Shown: positions 8,581 through 18,573, counted from the first letter of the stretch. The stretch: DNA of 42,294 bases from Alphaproteobacteria bacterium (GCA_018650465.1 JABIFY010000099.1:1-42294), one strand, 5' to 3'. The notes: generated from the sequence alone by a model not told the origin. Numbers and translations are program-made.

Positions 8581-11235
8581 CTATTCCTCTGCAGCGGTTG
8601 GGCTGGTATCAGCTGCCGCTTTCGCTTTTTTAGCTGCCGGTTTCTTCGCGGCCGCCTTTTTCTTGGCAGCGGCTTTCTTTTTCGGCGCTGCTTTCTTCTT
8701 TTTAGCAGCCGCTTTCTTCTTGGCAGGTGCCTTTTTCTTTGGTGCCTTGGCGGCCAGAAGCTCCAAAGCCCGTTCAATAGTTACATCTTCAGGCAACACA
8801 CCCTTTGGCAGGGTGGCATTAACTTTGCCGTGTTTGACATAGGCGCCATATTTGCCGTCCAGTACATTGATCGGTTTTTCGTCTTCCGGATGATTGCCCA
8901 GTGCCTTCAGCACAGATGCTGCCGGTCCCTGGCCACGCTTGGCATCGGCTTCGGCAATTAGCTGAACAGCCCTGTTCATGCCAATCGTCAAGACATCATC
9001 ATCGCCTTTGACAGAGGCATATTTCTGATCGTGACGCAGGAAAGGGCCAAAGCGACCAATACCGGCGACAATTTTCTTGGTGGTCTCCGGGTGATAGCCA
9101 ACTTCACGGGGCAGGGACAGCAAGGCCAGGGCCATTTCCATGTCCACTTCTGCCGGGCTGCGTTCTTTTGGCAGGCCAACGCGTTTGGGCTTTTCTTCGC
9201 CCTCCATCTCACCAACCTGAATGTAGTTGCCAAATGGCCCCTTGCGAACCGTGATCATTTTGGCATTTTCAGGATGTAGGCCAATTTGGCGCGGACCTTC
9301 ATCAACACCATCGCCTGATGTGGTCAACTGGCGTGTGAACTTGCATTCCGGATAGTTGGAACAGCCAACAAAGGCGCCAAATTTACCAAGCTTCAGACCA
9401 AGGCGGCCCTCACCACAGGTCGGGCACTTGCGCGGATCAACTTCCGGGTCGTCAGAATGGAAGAAGTGTGGCCCGAGAATTTCGTCGAGCCTGTCGAGAA
9501 CTTCACGGACGCGCAAATCCGCTGTTTCATCAACGGCAGCATTGAACGGCCCCCAGAAATTACGCAACAAGACTTTCCAGTCAACTTCACCCGCTGAAAC
9601 ACCGTCCAGCTGGGCTTCGAGGTCGGCGGTAAAGTCATATTCCACATATCGTGGGAAAAAACTGTCCAGGAAAGTCGTTACCACCCGGCCACGATCTTCC
9701 GGGTAGAATCGGTTGCGATCCAGACGCACATAGTTGCGATCCTGCAAAACTGACAGGGTGCTGGCATAGGTTGATGGGCGACCGATGCCCAGTTCTTCCA
9801 TGCGCTTCACCAGGGTCGCTTCCGAAAAACGGGGCGGCGGCTGGGTAAAGTGCTGTTCAGGTTTGACGGGGCCGCTGTTCAGGTCAGAACCTTCGTCGAC
9901 CTTTGGCAGCCGACCTTCTTCCGTATCGCCATTGGCATCATCGTCTTTGCCTTCTTCGTACAGCTTGAGAAAACCGTCAAACAGAACGATTTGGCCCGTG
10001 GCGCGCAACGTAGCGTTACCGCCAGCATCAATATCGATAGAAGCCTGCTGCAAGCGGGCCGAGGCCATCTGACTGGCCATGGTGCGCTTCCAGATCAGGT
10101 CATAAAGCTTTAGTTCCTCAGCACCCAGCACCCGTTCCAGTTCCTTGGGGCGGCGGGCAAGGCTTGTGGGGCGAATGGCTTCGTGGGCTTCCTGGGCGTT
10201 CTTGGCTTTGGATTTATACTCACGTGGTGCGTCGGGGACATAATTCTGGCCGAAGTCCTCGGCGATGACGTCCCGGCAGTTTGCAATGGCTTCGTTGGCC
10301 ATGTAGACGCCATCTGTACGCATATAGGTGATCAAACCGACCGTCTCGCCACCAATGTCGATACCTTCATACAGGCGCTGGGCTGTTTGCATGGTTTGGC
10401 GGGCACTCATGCGCAGCTTGCGCGAGGCTTCCTGTTGCAATGTTGACGTGGTGAAAGGCGGGTAGGGGTTGCGCGGGCGTTCTTTGGTCTCGAGCTTGGC
10501 GACCTTATAATAAGAGGCTGCCTGTATAGTCTGAACAGCGTGGGTGGCAGCATCCTCGTTCGGCAAATCGAACTTGCCGATTTTCTTGCCTTCAAGGTTT
10601 GTCAGGCGTGTGACCATATTGTCACCCGCCGGTGTCGTGAAATCAGCTTGCACGGACCAGTATTCAACGGGTTTGAATATTTCGATATCCAGTTCGCGCT
10701 CGCAAATCAGGCGCAGGGCCACAGATTGCACCCGTCCGGCGGAACGTGAGCCTGGCAATTTGCGCCACAATACCGGCGACAGGGTAAATCCAACCAGATA
10801 ATCCAGCGCCCGGCGGGCTTGCTGGGCGTTAATCAGGTTCATATCCAGATCGCGCGGATTGGCGATGGCTTCGTTGACGGCGGTTTTGGTGATTTCGTTG
10901 AAGGCTACCCGATGAATATCGACACCTTTGGTCACGCCCTTTTCTTCCAGGGCGGCCAGCACGTGCCAGGATATGGCCTCGCCTTCACGATCCGGATCGG
11001 TCGCGAGGTATAGATTTTCTGCCCCTTTGACGGCTTTGGTAATGGCCGTCATGTGTTTTTTCGACTTCGGATCCATCTGATACGTCATGGCGAAATCTTC
11101 GTCCGGGCGGACAGAACCATCCTTGGCGGGAAGGTCTCTGACGTGACCATAACTTGCCAGAACGATAAAATTATCGCCCAGATACTTATTAATGGTCTTG
11201 GCCTTGGCCGGTGACTCGACGACAACGACGTCCAT
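8581..11235 (-). CDS. topA: DNA topoisomerase I
   Basis: An 884-residue type IA topoisomerase that relaxes negative supercoils. The TOPRIM domain starts at residue 1 (VVVVESPAKAKTINKYLG) and has the DPDRE acidic motif at 80-84. The active-site tyrosine is Y304 in GLITYMRTDG. A C4 zinc ribbon (CPTCGEG...GCSNYPEC) follows at about 585-625, then topoisomerase C-terminal repeats. The last 55 or so residues are a lysine/alanine-rich low-complexity tail made of KKKA-type repeats, likely disordered and DNA-binding. ATG at 11235. It is 67 bp downstream of dprA and 12 bp upstream of rnr. Confidence 0.97.
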   Translation of the reverse strand: MDVVVVESPAKAKTINKYLGDNFIVLASYGHVRDLPAKDGSVRPDEDFAMTYQMDPKSKKHMTAITKAVKGAENLYLATDPDREGEAISWHVLAALEEKGVTKGVDIHRVAFNEITKTAVNEAIANPRDLDMNLINAQQARRALDYLVGFTLSPVLWRKLPGSRSAGRVQSVALRLICERELDIEIFKPVEYWSVQADFTTPAGDNMVTRLTNLEGKKIGKFDLPNEDAATHAVQTIQAASYYKVAKLETKERPRNPYPPFTTSTLQQEASRKLRMSARQTMQTAQRLYEGIDIGGETVGLITYMRTDGVYMANEAIANCRDVIAEDFGQNYVPDAPREYKSKAKNAQEAHEAIRPTSLARRPKELERVLGAEELKLYDLIWKRTMASQMASARLQQASIDIDAGGNATLRATGQIVLFDGFLKLYEEGKDDDANGDTEEGRLPKVDEGSDLNSGPVKPEQHFTQPPPRFSEATLVKRMEELGIGRPSTYASTLSVLQDRNYVRLDRNRFYPEDRGRVVTTFLDSFFPRYVEYDFTADLEAQLDGVSAGEVDWKVLLRNFWGPFNAAVDETADLRVREVLDRLDEILGPHFFHSDDPEVDPRKCPTCGEGRLGLKLGKFGAFVGCSNYPECKFTRQLTTSGDGVDEGPRQIGLHPENAKMITVRKGPFGNYIQVGEMEGEEKPKRVGLPKERSPAEVDMEMALALLSLPREVGYHPETTKKIVAGIGRFGPFLRHDQKYASVKGDDDVLTIGMNRAVQLIAEADAKRGQGPAASVLKALGNHPEDEKPINVLDGKYGAYVKHGKVNATLPKGVLPEDVTIERALELLAAKAPKKKAPAKKKAAAKKKKAAPKKKAAAKKKAAAKKPAAKKAKAAADTSPTAAEE

Positions 11236-11302
11236 GTTCGCTCCGAAATATATAACGTTCCGTCAAATGCCCAGTGAGCAAAAAGCCACTTAAGCTATTG
11301 AT

Positions 11303-12421
11303 CTATAATACTGAAACCAAATTTCCGGGGTGGCGTTCCAATCGCCCGGCCAGTTCAAGTTCCAGCAAAATGGTAAATACCATCGCCGCAGTCAAATGGC
11401 ACTGTCTGATCAGTTCGTCAATAGGCGTCGGTGTCGGACCCAGTTTTTCCTCAATCAAGTTTCGGGCATTTTCCAGTTCCTGATCGCTGGGCGGGGCCGG
11501 TTTGGCAACATCAAAGAGGTCTGGTTCCGGCTCCTGAACAGATGGCATGATCATGCCGCCCAAGGCATCGATAATGTCATCCACTGTCTCAACCAGGCGC
11601 GCGCCTTGACGGATCAGGTCGTTGCTGCCTCGACACCGGGGATCAAGCGGCGAGCCGGGTACGGCCATGACCTCGCGGCCCTGCTCATTGGCCATACGGG
11701 CCGTAATCAGGGAACCGGACTTTTTGGCGGCTTCGATGACCAAAACACCCAGCGATAGGCCGGAAATAACCCGGTTGCGCCTTGGGAAATGGCGGCCTTG
11801 CGGCTTTGTACCAACGGGTTGCTCGGCAATGATGGCACCAGCCTCGATGATTTGTTCGTACAATTGCTGGTGCTCAGCCGGGTAAACAATGTCAATTCCG
11901 CCAGCGACCACAGCTATTGTACCGGTTTTCAGCGATCCTTCGTGCGCCGCCGCATCAATACCGCGGGCCAGGCCCGAAGCCACTGTTAGGTCCTTGGCCC
12001 CAAGCTCAGAAGCGATCTGGCGGGCGAAACGAATGCCCGAGGCCGAGGCATTGCGCGCACCCACCATGCCAACACAGCGCCCGTTCAACAGGTGAGGGTG
12101 GCCCAGCACGGTCACAAGTGGCGGTGCGTCACTGGTGGCCGCCAGGGCCACAGGATAATCCGGCTCGCCAATGGAGATCAGATGGGCGCCAACAGCCTGT
12201 GTCGCCGCCCATTCATCCTCGGCGACAGACTTGCTGCAGATTTTATAGGGTTTCTTGCGTCCGCCACGCCTGGCCAGCTCTGGAATGGCCTCCAGGGCGG
12301 CGGTGGCTGTGCCATAGGCCTCCATCAACTGACGCCAGGTTACCGGGCCAACATTTTCGGAACGAAGCAAACGCAGTCGAGCAAGCCGTTCTGCGTCGCT
12401 GATTGAAGAAATACCAGTCAT
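11303..12421 (-). CDS. dprA: DNA processing protein DprA
   Basis: A 372-residue DprA/Smf protein. An N-terminal helical SAM-like region (about 10-75) is followed by a Rossmann fold with GMVGARNASASG, ASGLARGIDAAAHEG and VVAGGIDIVYPAEH, all family signatures. A C-terminal winged helix (about 310-372) contains LIRQCHLTAAMVFTILLELELAG. DprA loads RecA on incoming single-stranded DNA during transformation; in many non-competent bacteria it is retained for other recombination. It is the first gene of the dprA-topA-rnr run. No other competence genes are in the window. Confidence 0.95.
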   Translation of the reverse strand: MTGISSISDAERLARLRLLRSENVGPVTWRQLMEAYGTATAALEAIPELARRGGRKKPYKICSKSVAEDEWAATQAVGAHLISIGEPDYPVALAATSDAPPLVTVLGHPHLLNGRCVGMVGARNASASGIRFARQIASELGAKDLTVASGLARGIDAAAHEGSLKTGTIAVVAGGIDIVYPAEHQQLYEQIIEAGAIIAEQPVGTKPQGRHFPRRNRVISGLSLGVLVIEAAKKSGSLITARMANEQGREVMAVPGSPLDPRCRGSNDLIRQGARLVETVDDIIDALGGMIMPSVQEPEPDLFDVAKPAPPSDQELENARNLIEEKLGPTPTPIDELIRQCHLTAAMVFTILLELELAGRLERHPGNLVSVL

Positions 12422-12490
12422 CCCGGCACGATGGTTTGAAGCAGGGGGATCGTCAACCCTGAGTGGTTATTTAATGTCGTTCAACGTCAG

Positions 12491-12510
12491 AGAAAAAGAC
12501 CTACAGGTCT
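12491..12510 (-). terminator. Terminator overlapping the dehydratase stop codon
   Basis: On the minus strand the stem AGACC, loop TGTA, stem GGTCT is followed at once by TTTTTC. The TAG stop of the enolase-superfamily gene (12501-12503) lies inside the hairpin, so the coding sequence and terminator are fused. This would insulate dprA from the upstream gene. Confidence 0.75.
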
Positions 12511-13712
12511 GCTGACCTGGTTTTTCGAATGCGCACGTCGGGGCGCTTGAACACATCGGGTTGCAATTTCATACCGAGGCCCGGGCCTGACGGCGCACTG
12601 ATCAAACCATTTTCTATGGGCGGAAGCTCGGTCACAAAATCCTGATACCAGCCATAATAAAAGGCCCGGACCACCTCCTGAATGAAGGTATTCGGTGCAT
12701 GCAGGGCCATATGGGTTGATGCCGCCAAGGCCACAGGGCCGGTACAGTCGTGACCGGTGAAAGGCAGGCTGTGGGTGTCGCAATAAGAAGCCACTTTGCG
12801 GGCTTCAGTCAGGCCGCCACCCCAGACGATATCCATGATCACCAGGCCCACATCGGCTTTTTCGATCAAATCGCGATATTGCGCCCGTCCACCGAGCAAT
12901 TCACCAACAGCAATCGGGGTGTCTGTGATGGCTGCGATTTTACCCACATTGCCCTGGTGGTCCATGCGCACCGGGTCTTCAATCCAGGTCAGATTGAAGT
13001 CCTTCAAGGCGTGGACGATACGTTTGGCCGTTGGCACATTCCACAGGGAATGCAGTTCACACATAATCTCCATGCGGTCTCCAACGGCATTGCGGATCTT
13101 TTCGAAGGGCAGTATCGCAGTCTTGAGGTCTTCGTCGGAAATGTAGTTCCCGTCTGAAGCCTCAGCCGCGAAGTCAAAAGGCCAGATCTTCATACCGTTG
13201 ATGCCCATCTCCAGCAGGCTTTGGGCCAGTTCATCGGCGGTATTCATAAATCCGTCGAGATCTTCGTAAGGCCCTTCTGCGGTGGCCGATTTGATGCCGA
13301 AATTGGCCGTGATCTGAGCCGCTGCCTTGCGGACATACTTGTACCCGGCACAGGTATTATAGACCCGCACCTTGTCACGTGAGGCCCCGCCCAGCATTTG
13401 ATAGATGGGTTGGTTACAGGATTGCCCCCAGATATCCCACAGGGCAATGTCCACAGCCGATGTGCCGCGCATTTCCGCCCCTGAACCGCCGCGCCCGGCA
13501 TAGCCGGTCATACGGTGGCTGTGACGCTCGATATCCAGGGCGCTTTTACCCAAAAGATAAGGCGCGATGTATTCATGGATATGCGCTTCAACAGCATCGG
13601 CACCAAAAAAGGTCTCGCCCAAACCGACCAAGCCATCTTCTGTATGAACCTGAACCCAAAGCAAATTGGGGAATTCATCGACATAAATGGTTTCAATTTC
13701 AGTGATTTTCAT
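12501..13712 (-). CDS. Enolase-superfamily dehydratase (MR/MLE type)
   Basis: A 403-residue member of the mandelate racemase/muconate lactonizing group, related to galactonate and mannonate dehydratases. The N-terminal capping domain (about 1-120) is followed by the barrel. Probable Mg ligands are E219 (in CELHSLW), E245 (WIEDP) and E271 (GELLGG). H221 in the ELH motif and H321 in GHDCTGP are likely acid/base residues, as in galactonate dehydratase. The first ligand is Glu where characterised dehydratases have Asp. It probably dehydrates a sugar acid, substrate unknown. It sits between dprA and a Sel1 gene with no sugar-catabolic neighbours, so it looks like an insertion into an otherwise conserved block. 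Confidence 0.85.
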   Translation of the reverse strand: MKITEIETIYVDEFPNLLWVQVHTEDGLVGLGETFFGADAVEAHIHEYIAPYLLGKSALDIERHSHRMTGYAGRGGSGAEMRGTSAVDIALWDIWGQSCNQPIYQMLGGASRDKVRVYNTCAGYKYVRKAAAQITANFGIKSATAEGPYEDLDGFMNTADELAQSLLEMGINGMKIWPFDFAAEASDGNYISDEDLKTAILPFEKIRNAVGDRMEIMCELHSLWNVPTAKRIVHALKDFNLTWIEDPVRMDHQGNVGKIAAITDTPIAVGELLGGRAQYRDLIEKADVGLVIMDIVWGGGLTEARKVASYCDTHSLPFTGHDCTGPVALAASTHMALHAPNTFIQEVVRAFYYGWYQDFVTELPPIENGLISAPSGPGLGMKLQPDVFKRPDVRIRKTRSADL

Positions 13713-13759
13713 GGGAATCTGGTACCTGTTCGGGTCAAGTTAATTGCCAGGAATGAAGG

Positions 13760-14410
13760 TCAGCTACCGTTGGTTTTGAGCCAGTCGGCCGCCAGTTTCT
13801 TTCCCATTTCGATTTCCGCCTCTGTCATTTGTTTGGCAAGACTTCGCCGACGGTAATAGATTTTTCGCTTGCCAAATTCGCCCTTTGAGGAAGCAATGCT
13901 GATCTCCAGCCATTGCAGGGCTTTGACAAGGTCCTTTTGATAAATTTCGCCCGTGAGATAAGCGTGAGAGACCACATACTGGGCCCGCCAATGGAGTTGA
14001 TCGGCTGCATTCTGGTAAATTTTCAGCGCGTGAACCGGGTCTTTGTCGACGCCGCCCTGACCGTGAAGGTGGTATTGGGCAAGATGATACATACCGTTGA
14101 CGTTGCTCTGATCGGCAGATTTTTTGTGCCAGTCATAGGCTCGGACAATATCTTTGGGCACACCCAGACCTCGGCGGTACATTTCTCCTACCAGAACCTG
14201 CACTTCGGGGTCACCGGCTTCGGCCTGCGGTAGCCAGATATTCAATGCCTTTAGAAACCGACCCTGATCGAAGTCTATTTGTCCCGGACGAAGCTTGCTG
14301 TTGTCCTGTTTCCGAGGCCCGGTATCGTTGGCTTGAAGTGGGGTCACGAAAAGCAGGAGCAGGGAGACAACGAGACTTGTCAGGCGAATTCCGGGCATCA
14401 GGTTACTCAT
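13760..14410 (-). CDS. Secreted Sel1-repeat protein
   Basis: A 216-residue protein with a signal peptide (hydrophobic LTSLVVSLLLLFVTPLQA, cleavage near residue 27), hence probably periplasmic. From about 50 to 165 it has three or so Sel1/TPR-like repeats, seen as ALNIWLPQAEAGDPEVQVLV, AYDWHKKSADQSNVNGMYHL and ALKIYQNAADQLHWRAQYVV. Sel1 repeats mediate protein contacts; the specific role is unknown. It begins 14 bp after plsY and is probably transcribed with it. Confidence 0.8.
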   Translation of the reverse strand: MSNLMPGIRLTSLVVSLLLLFVTPLQANDTGPRKQDNSKLRPGQIDFDQGRFLKALNIWLPQAEAGDPEVQVLVGEMYRRGLGVPKDIVRAYDWHKKSADQSNVNGMYHLAQYHLHGQGGVDKDPVHALKIYQNAADQLHWRAQYVVSHAYLTGEIYQKDLVKALQWLEISIASSKGEFGKRKIYYRRRSLAKQMTEAEIEMGKKLAADWLKTNGS

Positions 14411-14424
14411 TTTGAAAGGCTGAT

Positions 14425-15048
14425 TTATGTGTCTTTTTTCTTGCCAATCCCGGGTTCTTCACCTTTCAGGATACGGCGGATGTTTTCATGGTGACGCACC
14501 CAGACCAGAACTGCAAGGAAGATAGAAAATTCCATGACCTGATCCGTTGAAAGGTACCAGGCGACAACCGGGCTGGCTGCAAGCGCCATTAATCCAGACA
14601 GTGAAGAAATGCGAAATATCAACGCTGTAACAGCCCATGTTAAACAAACACTTAAACCTACGGGCCAGGATATGGCGATTAATATACCCAATGTGGTCGC
14701 AACGCCCTTGCCACCGCGGAACTTCAGGTAAATCGGAAACAGGTGGCCGAGAAAAGCGCCGCCACCAGCCATCACGGCCATATCCGGGCCATACATGGCA
14801 CCACCGATTAGTACCGCCGCAGCGCCTTTGCCACTATCCAGGATCAGCGTCGTCAGGGCCAGTGGCTTGTTGCCCGTGCGCAGGACATTGGTGGCCCCGA
14901 TATTACCGGATCCGATCTTGCGCAGATCGCCATAGCCACCCAGCCGTGTCAGCACCAGGCCAAAGGGAATGGAGCCCAGCAGATAACCCAGAAATGCCCC
15001 AACCAGCAAAGGCCACCAAAGTGTGATGTCTCCCATGGGCTGCGGCAT
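14425..15048 (-). CDS. plsY: Glycerol-3-phosphate acyltransferase PlsY
   Basis: A 207-residue integral membrane enzyme that transfers an acyl group from acyl-phosphate to glycerol-3-phosphate in the first step of phospholipid synthesis. Family motifs are present: GYLLGSIPFGL, GSGNIGATNVLRTG (motif 1), and LGHLFPIYLKFRGGKGVATT (motif 2). About five to seven membrane segments are visible. The length is normal. The ATG is 3 bp after the stop of the dihydroorotase-like gene, so it belongs to the pyrB operon. Confidence 0.96.
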   Translation of the reverse strand: MPQPMGDITLWWPLLVGAFLGYLLGSIPFGLVLTRLGGYGDLRKIGSGNIGATNVLRTGNKPLALTTLILDSGKGAAAVLIGGAMYGPDMAVMAGGGAFLGHLFPIYLKFRGGKGVATTLGILIAISWPVGLSVCLTWAVTALIFRISSLSGLMALAASPVVAWYLSTDQVMEFSIFLAVLVWVRHHENIRRILKGEEPGIGKKKDT

Positions 15049-15051
15049 GGG

Positions 15052-16365
15052 TCAGGTCTCGCTCAGATCAAAGACGGTTTCACCGGCCACAATCGTGCGA
15101 ATGGCACGACCCTGTGCCGGGCGGTCTTCAAAGGCCGAGTTCTTGGAACGCGACAGGAACATGGATTCCGTAATGCGCCAGGGCATATCCAGATTGATCA
15201 GCACCAGATCAGCAGGCGCACCGGCAGCCAACCGTCCGGATGACAGTCCCAGCATCTTGGCTGGTGCCCGCGTCAGGGCGTCCAGCAGCCGCATCAGGGG
15301 CACTTGTTTGGTGTGGTGAAGCTCCAGAGCCAATGGCAGCACGGTTTGCAGGCCTATGGCGCCGTCAGCAGCCTGAGCGAAAGGCAGGCGCTTGGCTTCC
15401 TGGTCATGAGGCGAATGATCGCTGACGATACAATCAATAGCCCCGTCAGCCAGTCCGGCGACGACGGCCAGGCGATCTTCTTCGCTTCGCAAGGGCGGGG
15501 AAACCTTGGTAAAGGTACGATATTCACCTACCGCCAGCTCGTTCAGGGCAAAATGGTGGGCAGCGGCGGAACAAGTCACCGGCAAGCCCTTGTCCTTGGC
15601 CTGGCGAATGACATCAATTGAGGCTTTGGTCGAGATACACGCAGCGTGGTAGCGCCCACCCGTCATTTCGACCAGGCGCAGGTCGCGCTCGACCATCATC
15701 ACCTCGGCGATAGACGGCACACCGGGGATCCCGAGGCGCGTCGACATCTCACCGGCATTCATGGCCCCTGAGGCTGCCATGGAGGGTTCTTCCGGGTGCT
15801 GGATGACCAGCAGGTCCCAACCGGTGGCATAGGCCAACGCACGGCGCATGACCTGGGGCGAGCCTATGGCGCGGTGGCCATCGGAAAAAGCCACAGCGCC
15901 GGCTTCCGCCAGCATGCCCATTTCGGTGATTTCTTCGCCGCGACGCCCGCGCGTGACGCAGGCTGTCGGCACAACATTGACAATGGCCGTATCGCGGGCC
16001 CGGCGGGTGATGTACTGGACCAGCGCCACTTCATCAATGCAGGGGTCGGTAGACGCCATGGCGGCAATCGTTGTAATACCGCCTGCCGCCGCCGCTTGAC
16101 TGGCGGTGGCCATGGTTTCCTTTTGTTCCTGGCCCGGCTCACCCAGATAGGCCCGGGCGTCGATCAGACCAGGGGCCAGCAAGTGGCCCTCACAATCGAT
16201 AACTTCCGCCCCTTTTGGCGCGCCGTCCGCGAACAAACCAGGGGCCACGTCACTGATCTTGCCGTCTTTGACGATCAGGCCACCGGCGACGTCCAGATCA
16301 CTGGCCGGGTCCATCAGGCGGGCATTCACAAAGGCTTTTAACCCACTGTTTGGCAGGCTACTCAT
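15052..16365 (-). CDS. pyrX: Non-catalytic dihydroorotase homologue (PyrX/PyrC')
   Basis: A 437-residue amidohydrolase-fold protein of the dihydroorotase family lacking key metal ligands. The DxHxH motif reads D69-A-R71-A-Y73, so both histidines are lost. The HxxH site reads H240-A-A-C243, losing another. D162, H190 and D316 remain. The protein should therefore not hydrolyse dihydroorotate. In Pseudomonas and many alphaproteobacteria an inactive homologue beside pyrB is a structural partner of aspartate transcarbamoylase. I chose the ATG at 16365, giving a 4-nt ATGA overlap with pyrB; the frame is open to 16386. Automatic annotation would call it pyrC. The active enzyme should lie elsewhere in the genome. 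Confidence 0.88.
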   Translation of the reverse strand: MSSLPNSGLKAFVNARLMDPASDLDVAGGLIVKDGKISDVAPGLFADGAPKGAEVIDCEGHLLAPGLIDARAYLGEPGQEQKETMATASQAAAAGGITTIAAMASTDPCIDEVALVQYITRRARDTAIVNVVPTACVTRGRRGEEITEMGMLAEAGAVAFSDGHRAIGSPQVMRRALAYATGWDLLVIQHPEEPSMAASGAMNAGEMSTRLGIPGVPSIAEVMMVERDLRLVEMTGGRYHAACISTKASIDVIRQAKDKGLPVTCSAAAHHFALNELAVGEYRTFTKVSPPLRSEEDRLAVVAGLADGAIDCIVSDHSPHDQEAKRLPFAQAADGAIGLQTVLPLALELHHTKQVPLMRLLDALTRAPAKMLGLSSGRLAAGAPADLVLINLDMPWRITESMFLSRSKNSAFEDRPAQGRAIRTIVAGETVFDLSET

Positions 16366-17339
16366 GAGGCTTGCCTTTGTGCGCACAGTACCTCAAGGCA
16401 GGCCATACGCACGGCCACGCCCATTTCGACCTGCTCGCGGATGGCGCTGCGGTCGATGTCATCGGCCACGTCGGTGGCGATCTCCACGCCCCGGTTCATG
16501 GGGCCGGGATGCATGATCATGGCGTCGGGTTTCGCCGCTGAGAGCTTCTCGTAATCCAGACCCCAAAAATGAAAATATTCATTGGTGGAAGGGACGTAGG
16601 ATCCCTGCATGCGTTCCATCTGCAAGCGCAACATCATCACGATATCGACGTCTTTCAGCCCTTTACGCATGTCGTGGTGCACTTCCAGCCCCATACGCTC
16701 AAAGCTTTTGGGTACCAGTGTCGGCGGGCCGATGAGGCGCACTTGCGCACCCATGATGTTCAATAAATGAATGTTGGAACGGGCCACCCGGCTGTGGGCA
16801 ATATCGCCGCAAATCGCCACTGTCAGCCCGGAAAGCGTGCCCTTGCGACGGCGGATGGTCAGGGCGTCCAGCAAGGCTTGTGTGGGGTGCTCGTGGCTGC
16901 CATCACCGCCATTGATCACGGCACCATCGACCTTTTGCGCCAACAGGTTTACAGCGCCCGACTGATCATGACGCACCACCAGGATATCCGGCTGCATGGC
17001 GTTCAGGGTCATGGCCGTATCAATCAGGGTCTCGCCTTTTTTGATGGAAGATCCTTCGACCGCCATGTTGATGACGTCCGCCCCCATGCGCTTGCCCGCC
17101 AATTCAAAGGAGGCCCGCGTCCGGGTGGAGTTTTCGTAAAAGAGATTGATCTGGGTGCGACCCTTGAGGATGTCGAGCTTCTTGTCGACTTGCCGGTTAT
17201 GATCAACATAGCCTTCGGCCTTGTCGAGCAAATAACCTATTTCCAGCGGGTTCAGCCCTTCAATACCAAGAAGATGTCCCTCGGCCAACTGGCTACTGGA
17301 AGGGATCGGATTGTCGAGCGGTTTTGCGGCTTTAGTCAT
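16362..17339 (-). CDS. pyrB: Aspartate carbamoyltransferase catalytic subunit
   Basis: A 325-residue enzyme that condenses carbamoyl phosphate and aspartate to carbamoyl aspartate, the committed step of pyrimidine synthesis. It has the carbamoyl-phosphate loop [13 protein letters not shown] (S71-TRTR) and HPTQALLDA, then an aspartate-binding half with [11 protein letters not shown]. No pyrI regulatory subunit is adjacent; instead its stop codon overlaps the dihydroorotase-like gene, which fits a class A dodecameric complex of PyrB with the inactive partner. Start at ATG 17339. Confidence 0.96.
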   Translation of the reverse strand: MTKAAKPLDNPIPSSSQLAEGHLLGIEGLNPLEIGYLLDKAEGYVDHNRQVDKKLDILKGRTQINLFYENSTRTRASFELAGKRMGADVINMAVEGSSIKKGETLIDTAMTLNAMQPDILVVRHDQSGAVNLLAQKVDGAVINGGDGSHEHPTQALLDALTIRRRKGTLSGLTVAICGDIAHSRVARSNIHLLNIMGAQVRLIGPPTLVPKSFERMGLEVHHDMRKGLKDVDIVMMLRLQMERMQGSYVPSTNEYFHFWGLDYEKLSAAKPDAMIMHPGPMNRGVEIATDVADDIDRSAIREQVEMGVAVRMACLEVLCAQRQAS

Positions 17340-17382
17340 TAAAAGTTGGTTATAAAGCCCGCGCGAATTAGGGGCAATAGTT

Positions 17383-18294
17383 TTACCATAATAACGGTAA
17401 AAGAACCGGCATCGTGACCATGGCCGCCAATGTTGAAACGGTAATAATCCCTGCCATCAACGCCACATCTCCGCCCATCTGTCGGGCCAGAATAAAGGAT
17501 GAAGACGCCGTTGGCAGCGCGCCCATCAATATGACAACTTTCGCTGTCAAGCCACTGACACCAAACAATAAACAAAGTCCGAACATTAAAAGCGGCATGC
17601 CCAGTAATCGTAACAGGCTGGCTTCGGTGACCCGGCGCCCGGCGGTACGCAGGACCCTTAAATCAAGACCGGCACCAACACATAAGATCCCGATGGGCAG
17701 CGCGGCCTGCGCCAGAATATCAATTACCGGCCCGACAACAGGCGGCAGGCCGATCCCTGTATAATTCAGTAAAAAGCCGGCAAGGCAGGCAATGATCAAT
17801 GGATTGCGCGCCATCATGAGCAAAACCGCCCGCACGCCGGGCGGATGGGCACCACTGAAACGCGCCAGGGCATATACACACAAAGCATTGGACATGGGCA
17901 CCATGATCGCCACCACAACAGCCCCCAGGGCATTGCCAGCCGCACCCCACAGTTCAGCCGCGATGGCCAGGCCGACGTATGAATTGAAGCGCACGGTCCC
18001 CTGAAACACCGACGTCAGCGCCGGTCCCTGGCCAAAGCGCCGCTTCAGGCCGATGGTGACAAATCCCATAATCGCCAGCGCACAGATGATGACGGCGGCC
18101 AACGGCCATACCTCAAACCCCTCCAGATCCGCCTTCGCCAGGTTGGAACCGAGAAGCGCCGGAAACAGCAAAAAATAAACCAGCCGCTCCAACGGCGGCC
18201 AAAGCTCATCCCCCGGAAACTTCAACTGCTTCAGGCCATAACCCGTTGCAATCAAAAGGAAAACCGGTAGCAGGGCAGCGATTATGGCGGTCAT
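17383..18294 (-). CDS. AEC family transporter
   Basis: A 303-residue membrane protein with about ten hydrophobic segments, beginning [20 protein letters not shown], as in the auxin efflux carrier/malonate permease (AEC) family. Conserved features include [14 protein letters not shown] in the middle and a C-terminal [20 protein letters not shown]. Bacterial members move mono- or dicarboxylates such as malonate; the substrate here is unknown. No Shine-Dalgarno sequence is evident. It ends 43 bp before pyrB, on the same strand. Confidence 0.87.
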   Translation of the reverse strand: MTAIIAALLPVFLLIATGYGLKQLKFPGDELWPPLERLVYFLLFPALLGSNLAKADLEGFEVWPLAAVIICALAIMGFVTIGLKRRFGQGPALTSVFQGTVRFNSYVGLAIAAELWGAAGNALGAVVVAIMVPMSNALCVYALARFSGAHPPGVRAVLLMMARNPLIIACLAGFLLNYTGIGLPPVVGPVIDILAQAALPIGILCVGAGLDLRVLRTAGRRVTEASLLRLLGMPLLMFGLCLLFGVSGLTAKVVILMGALPTASSSFILARQMGGDVALMAGIITVSTLAAMVTMPVLLPLLW

Positions 18295-18396
18295 GTGCGG
18301 GAATTTGAATGAGTGGTCATAGGGCGTATTGGAAGGGTATTTGATGGTGAGTCAAGATTTTCGACAAATGAGTTTTGATCTCGTCACCCCACCCAA

Positions 18397-18419
18397 CCCT
18401 CCCCCCTCAAGGGGGAGGG
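18397..18419 (+). repeat. Palindromic repeat A, copy 1
   Basis: A 23-bp palindrome with a 9-bp stem CCCTCCCCC/GGGGGAGGG and loop CTCAA. Copy 2 lies inverted at 18456-18478 with one base pair changed on both sides of the stem. Flanks are also partly shared between the inverted copies (ATC.C.TC...CC...CC before the stem). Confidence 0.8.
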
Positions 18420-18455
18420 CTACTTGTGGTAAAGACCGATCCCTCAATGTGAGTT

Positions 18456-18478
18456 CCTTCCCCCTTGAGGGGGGAAGG
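18456..18478 (-). repeat. Palindromic repeat A, copy 2 (inverted)
   Basis: A 23-bp palindrome, stem CCTTCCCCC/GGGGGAAGG with loop TTGAG on the plus strand. Read on the minus strand its loop is CTCAA, identical to copy 1. The third stem pair is T-A where copy 1 has C-G, a compensatory change. Confidence 0.8.
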
Positions 18479-18573
18479 GCAGGATGAGGGTGATAAAACC
18501 TCAATAACCTACTGAGATGTATAGGAAACTCTTGAACTCAATCCATCCTGAACCGCCACCATCACACTTGACT

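Noticed and set aside
15052-16386. Calling the gene active dihydroorotase pyrC
   Set aside because: Both DxHxH histidines and the HxxH ligand are missing, so catalysis by the normal zinc mechanism is not expected.
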